Shown: positions 4,712 through 5,894 of the stretch, one piece after another | Position numbering within the stretch: the stretch's first letter is position 1 | How the letters are laid out: each line of letters opens with the position of its first letter | Assembly: GCA_002358555.1 (NCBI GenBank) | Contig: DEPC01000181.1 | Span: forward strand, 1 to 5,894 | DNA from: Hungatella sp. UBA3402 | GTDB taxonomy: Bacteria; Bacillota; Clostridia; Lachnospirales; Lachnospiraceae | Length of the DNA stretch: 5,894 bases | Reading direction: 5' to 3' | Made by a program: the position numbers and the translations under genes | Notes under the pieces: model-generated | Told to the model about the DNA's origin: nothing | Database searches by the model: none | What the model saw: only the letters and a program-made list of their open reading frames with translations

Positions 4712-5894
4712 CTACGAACTTTGGGGTGTGAAATACTTTTGATACATCATAATAGTAAGGTTAAACCTCTTTTTATCTCCCATATCGCGGATTGTGATGT
4801 CTATATCCCCCATATACTTCTTGGCACACCTTTGTATGTTTTCCATTCCCACACCATGAAGCTGCTTGTCCTCTTTGCTGCTGACAGGCAAACCCGTTTT
4901 ACTGTCTATGATAAGCTCGCCGAAAAAATCATTTTCCACTTCAATAAAAAATAAATTTCCTTTCATGCAGGAGCGCAGACTGATGCTTTTGTTTCCCTCA
5001 GCCTTACTGCTTGCTTCGATTGCGTTTTCCAGTGCATTATTCAGTACAATGCCGATATCATAAACATCTATTTGCTGTTTGGCGGGACATACAAAATCTG
5101 CTTCAAAAGAAATATGCCTCTTTTTTGCTTCCTGCTTCTTTTGGTGTATGATGACATCTGTAATCGGGTTTCCTGTCCTGTATACAAAGTCCAGTCTGCT
5201 TATTGTTGTCTCCATTTTCCCAATATAATTGTCCAGTTCCTCCCTGTCCTTTCCAGAAGTTCTTCTGATAACTGCCATTATACTTTCTAAATGGCTTCTC
5301 ATATCATGTCTAAGTCCTCTCATGTCCGCATAAATATCTTGAATTTCTTCAACTTCCCTCTGCATCTGTGCCATCTGATTTTCCAATATGGCGCGCTTTC
5401 GTTCTTCCTCGCCTAACTGTACCACCTTTTGCAAAAGTATGACAGAAGATATATTGACGCCCAACAGTAACAAACAGATAAGCGGCACCCAAAACATAGT
5501 TGCAGGCACTTTCTCAAACATAGTTGTTGCTATACCATTTTCCACTGATATCATCATCATTTTAAGAGTAACGGAAATGCATAGATTTGCTATGCTTGGC
5601 AGAATCAAAAAGCTGTATTCATACGTTCTTAATTGGTACTCTTTCCAAATGAATTTCTTTCCCATAACGGAAAGATATATTATGATCAGCAAAGCATATA
5701 ACAAAATACCTATGATATACATGGAAAATTCTAATCCAAACTTTAAAAGTTCCGCTTGTTCCCATGTTGTCATTGTGTTTGGGTCAATAAAAAACAAAAT
5801 CAGGTTACACCATATCCTAGTGGAAACACTAACCACATATTTTATGATCTCTTTTCCAGCAATGAAGCTAACCGTCACAAAAAACTGCTTGGAC
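4712..5894 (-). CDS. AgrC-like GHKL sensor histidine kinase, N-terminus cut by window edge
   Basis: A membrane sensor kinase of the AgrC/VirS class, which typically senses a peptide and phosphorylates a LytTR-type response regulator. The frame stays open to the right edge (five more codons, SKQFF, precede a GTG at 5878), so that GTG is probably internal. Numbering from it: hydrophobic segments near 12-31, 51-72, 88-110 and 127-150; a charged coiled coil (154-185); the phosphoacceptor region GLRHDMRSHLESI with H191; and a GHKL ATPase domain. The N-box DIGIVLNNALENAIEAS is at 274-290 and the G-box HGVGMENIQRCAKKY at 341-355. No classical DHp or HAMP domain is seen, as usual in this class. The partner regulator is not in the window; it would be expected to the right. 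All catalytic motifs are intact. The ligand is unknown. Confidence 0.93.
   Translation of the reverse strand, partial: SKQFFVTVSFIAGKEIIKYVVSVSTRIWCNLILFFIDPNTMTTWEQAELLKFGLEFSMYIIGILLYALLIIIYLSVMGKKFIWKEYQLRTYEYSFLILPSIANLCISVTLKMMMISVENGIATTMFEKVPATMFWVPLICLLLLGVNISSVILLQKVVQLGEEERKRAILENQMAQMQREVEEIQDIYADMRGLRHDMRSHLESIMAVIRRTSGKDREELDNYIGKMETTISRLDFVYRTGNPITDVIIHQKKQEAKKRHISFEADFVCPAKQQIDVYDIGIVLNNALENAIEASSKAEGNKSISLRSCMKGNLFFIEVENDFFGELIIDSKTGLPVSSKEDKQLHGVGMENIQRCAKKYMGDIDITIRDMGDKKRFNLTIMMYQKYFTPQSS

Noticed and set aside
4717..4740. Possible LytTR-type regulator site (AGTTCGTAGTTCG on the minus strand)
   Set aside because: It lies at the coding end of the kinase gene, and the two copies are adjacent rather than spaced by about 12 bases as known for AgrA-type sites.
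1..5894. CRISPR array, tRNA, rRNA or transposase gene
   Set aside because: No regularly spaced repeats, cloverleaf-like sequence, rRNA signature or transposase-like frame was seen on either strand.

Overview
The window looks like chromosomal DNA of a low-GC Gram-positive anaerobe, most likely a Lachnospiraceae member (Clostridium cluster XIVa). Evidence: AT-rich DNA with strong GGAGG-type ribosome binding sites, the Bacillus/Clostridium-type riboflavin gene order behind an FMN riboswitch, an AgrC-like GHKL sensor kinase, and a short GC-rich dispersed element whose reading frame I recall from many Lachnospiraceae genomes (memory only, not searched). Every supported gene is on the minus strand, so transcription runs from the right edge to the left edge.

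Right part (about 3941-5894): an AgrC-like membrane histidine kinase, cut at its N-terminus by the window edge, is followed after about 90 bases by an uncharacterised soluble protein of 226 aa. No terminator separates them, so they may be co-transcribed. A short sequence with imperfect 15-bp terminal inverted repeats (3841-3927) lies between this pair and the riboflavin operon.

Middle (about 3236-3830): the control region of the riboflavin operon. In transcription order it holds a consensus sigma-A promoter (TTGACA, 17 bp, TATAAT), a complete FMN riboswitch aptamer, a first intrinsic terminator, a second strong hairpin with an 11-bp stem, a GC-rich repeat-like element carrying a 37-codon ORF, and then the ribD ribosome binding site. 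About 430 bases separate the aptamer from ribD, and the leader contains two terminator-like hairpins.

Left part (1-3235): ribD (deaminase/reductase), ribE (riboflavin synthase) and ribBA (DHBP synthase/GTP cyclohydrolase II). The last is cut at its C-terminus by the window edge. Together they supply the GTP and ribulose-5-phosphate branches and the final dismutation of riboflavin synthesis. The missing lumazine synthase (ribH) is expected just beyond the left edge, as in Bacillus subtilis. High FMN should bind the leader RNA and favour termination before ribD, shutting down the set.

The coding part is ordinary. The unusual material is in the leader and its flanks: a dispersed element inside a riboswitch leader, a second terminator-like hairpin, an inverted-repeat element beside the promoter, and an unknown gene behind a quorum-sensing-type kinase.
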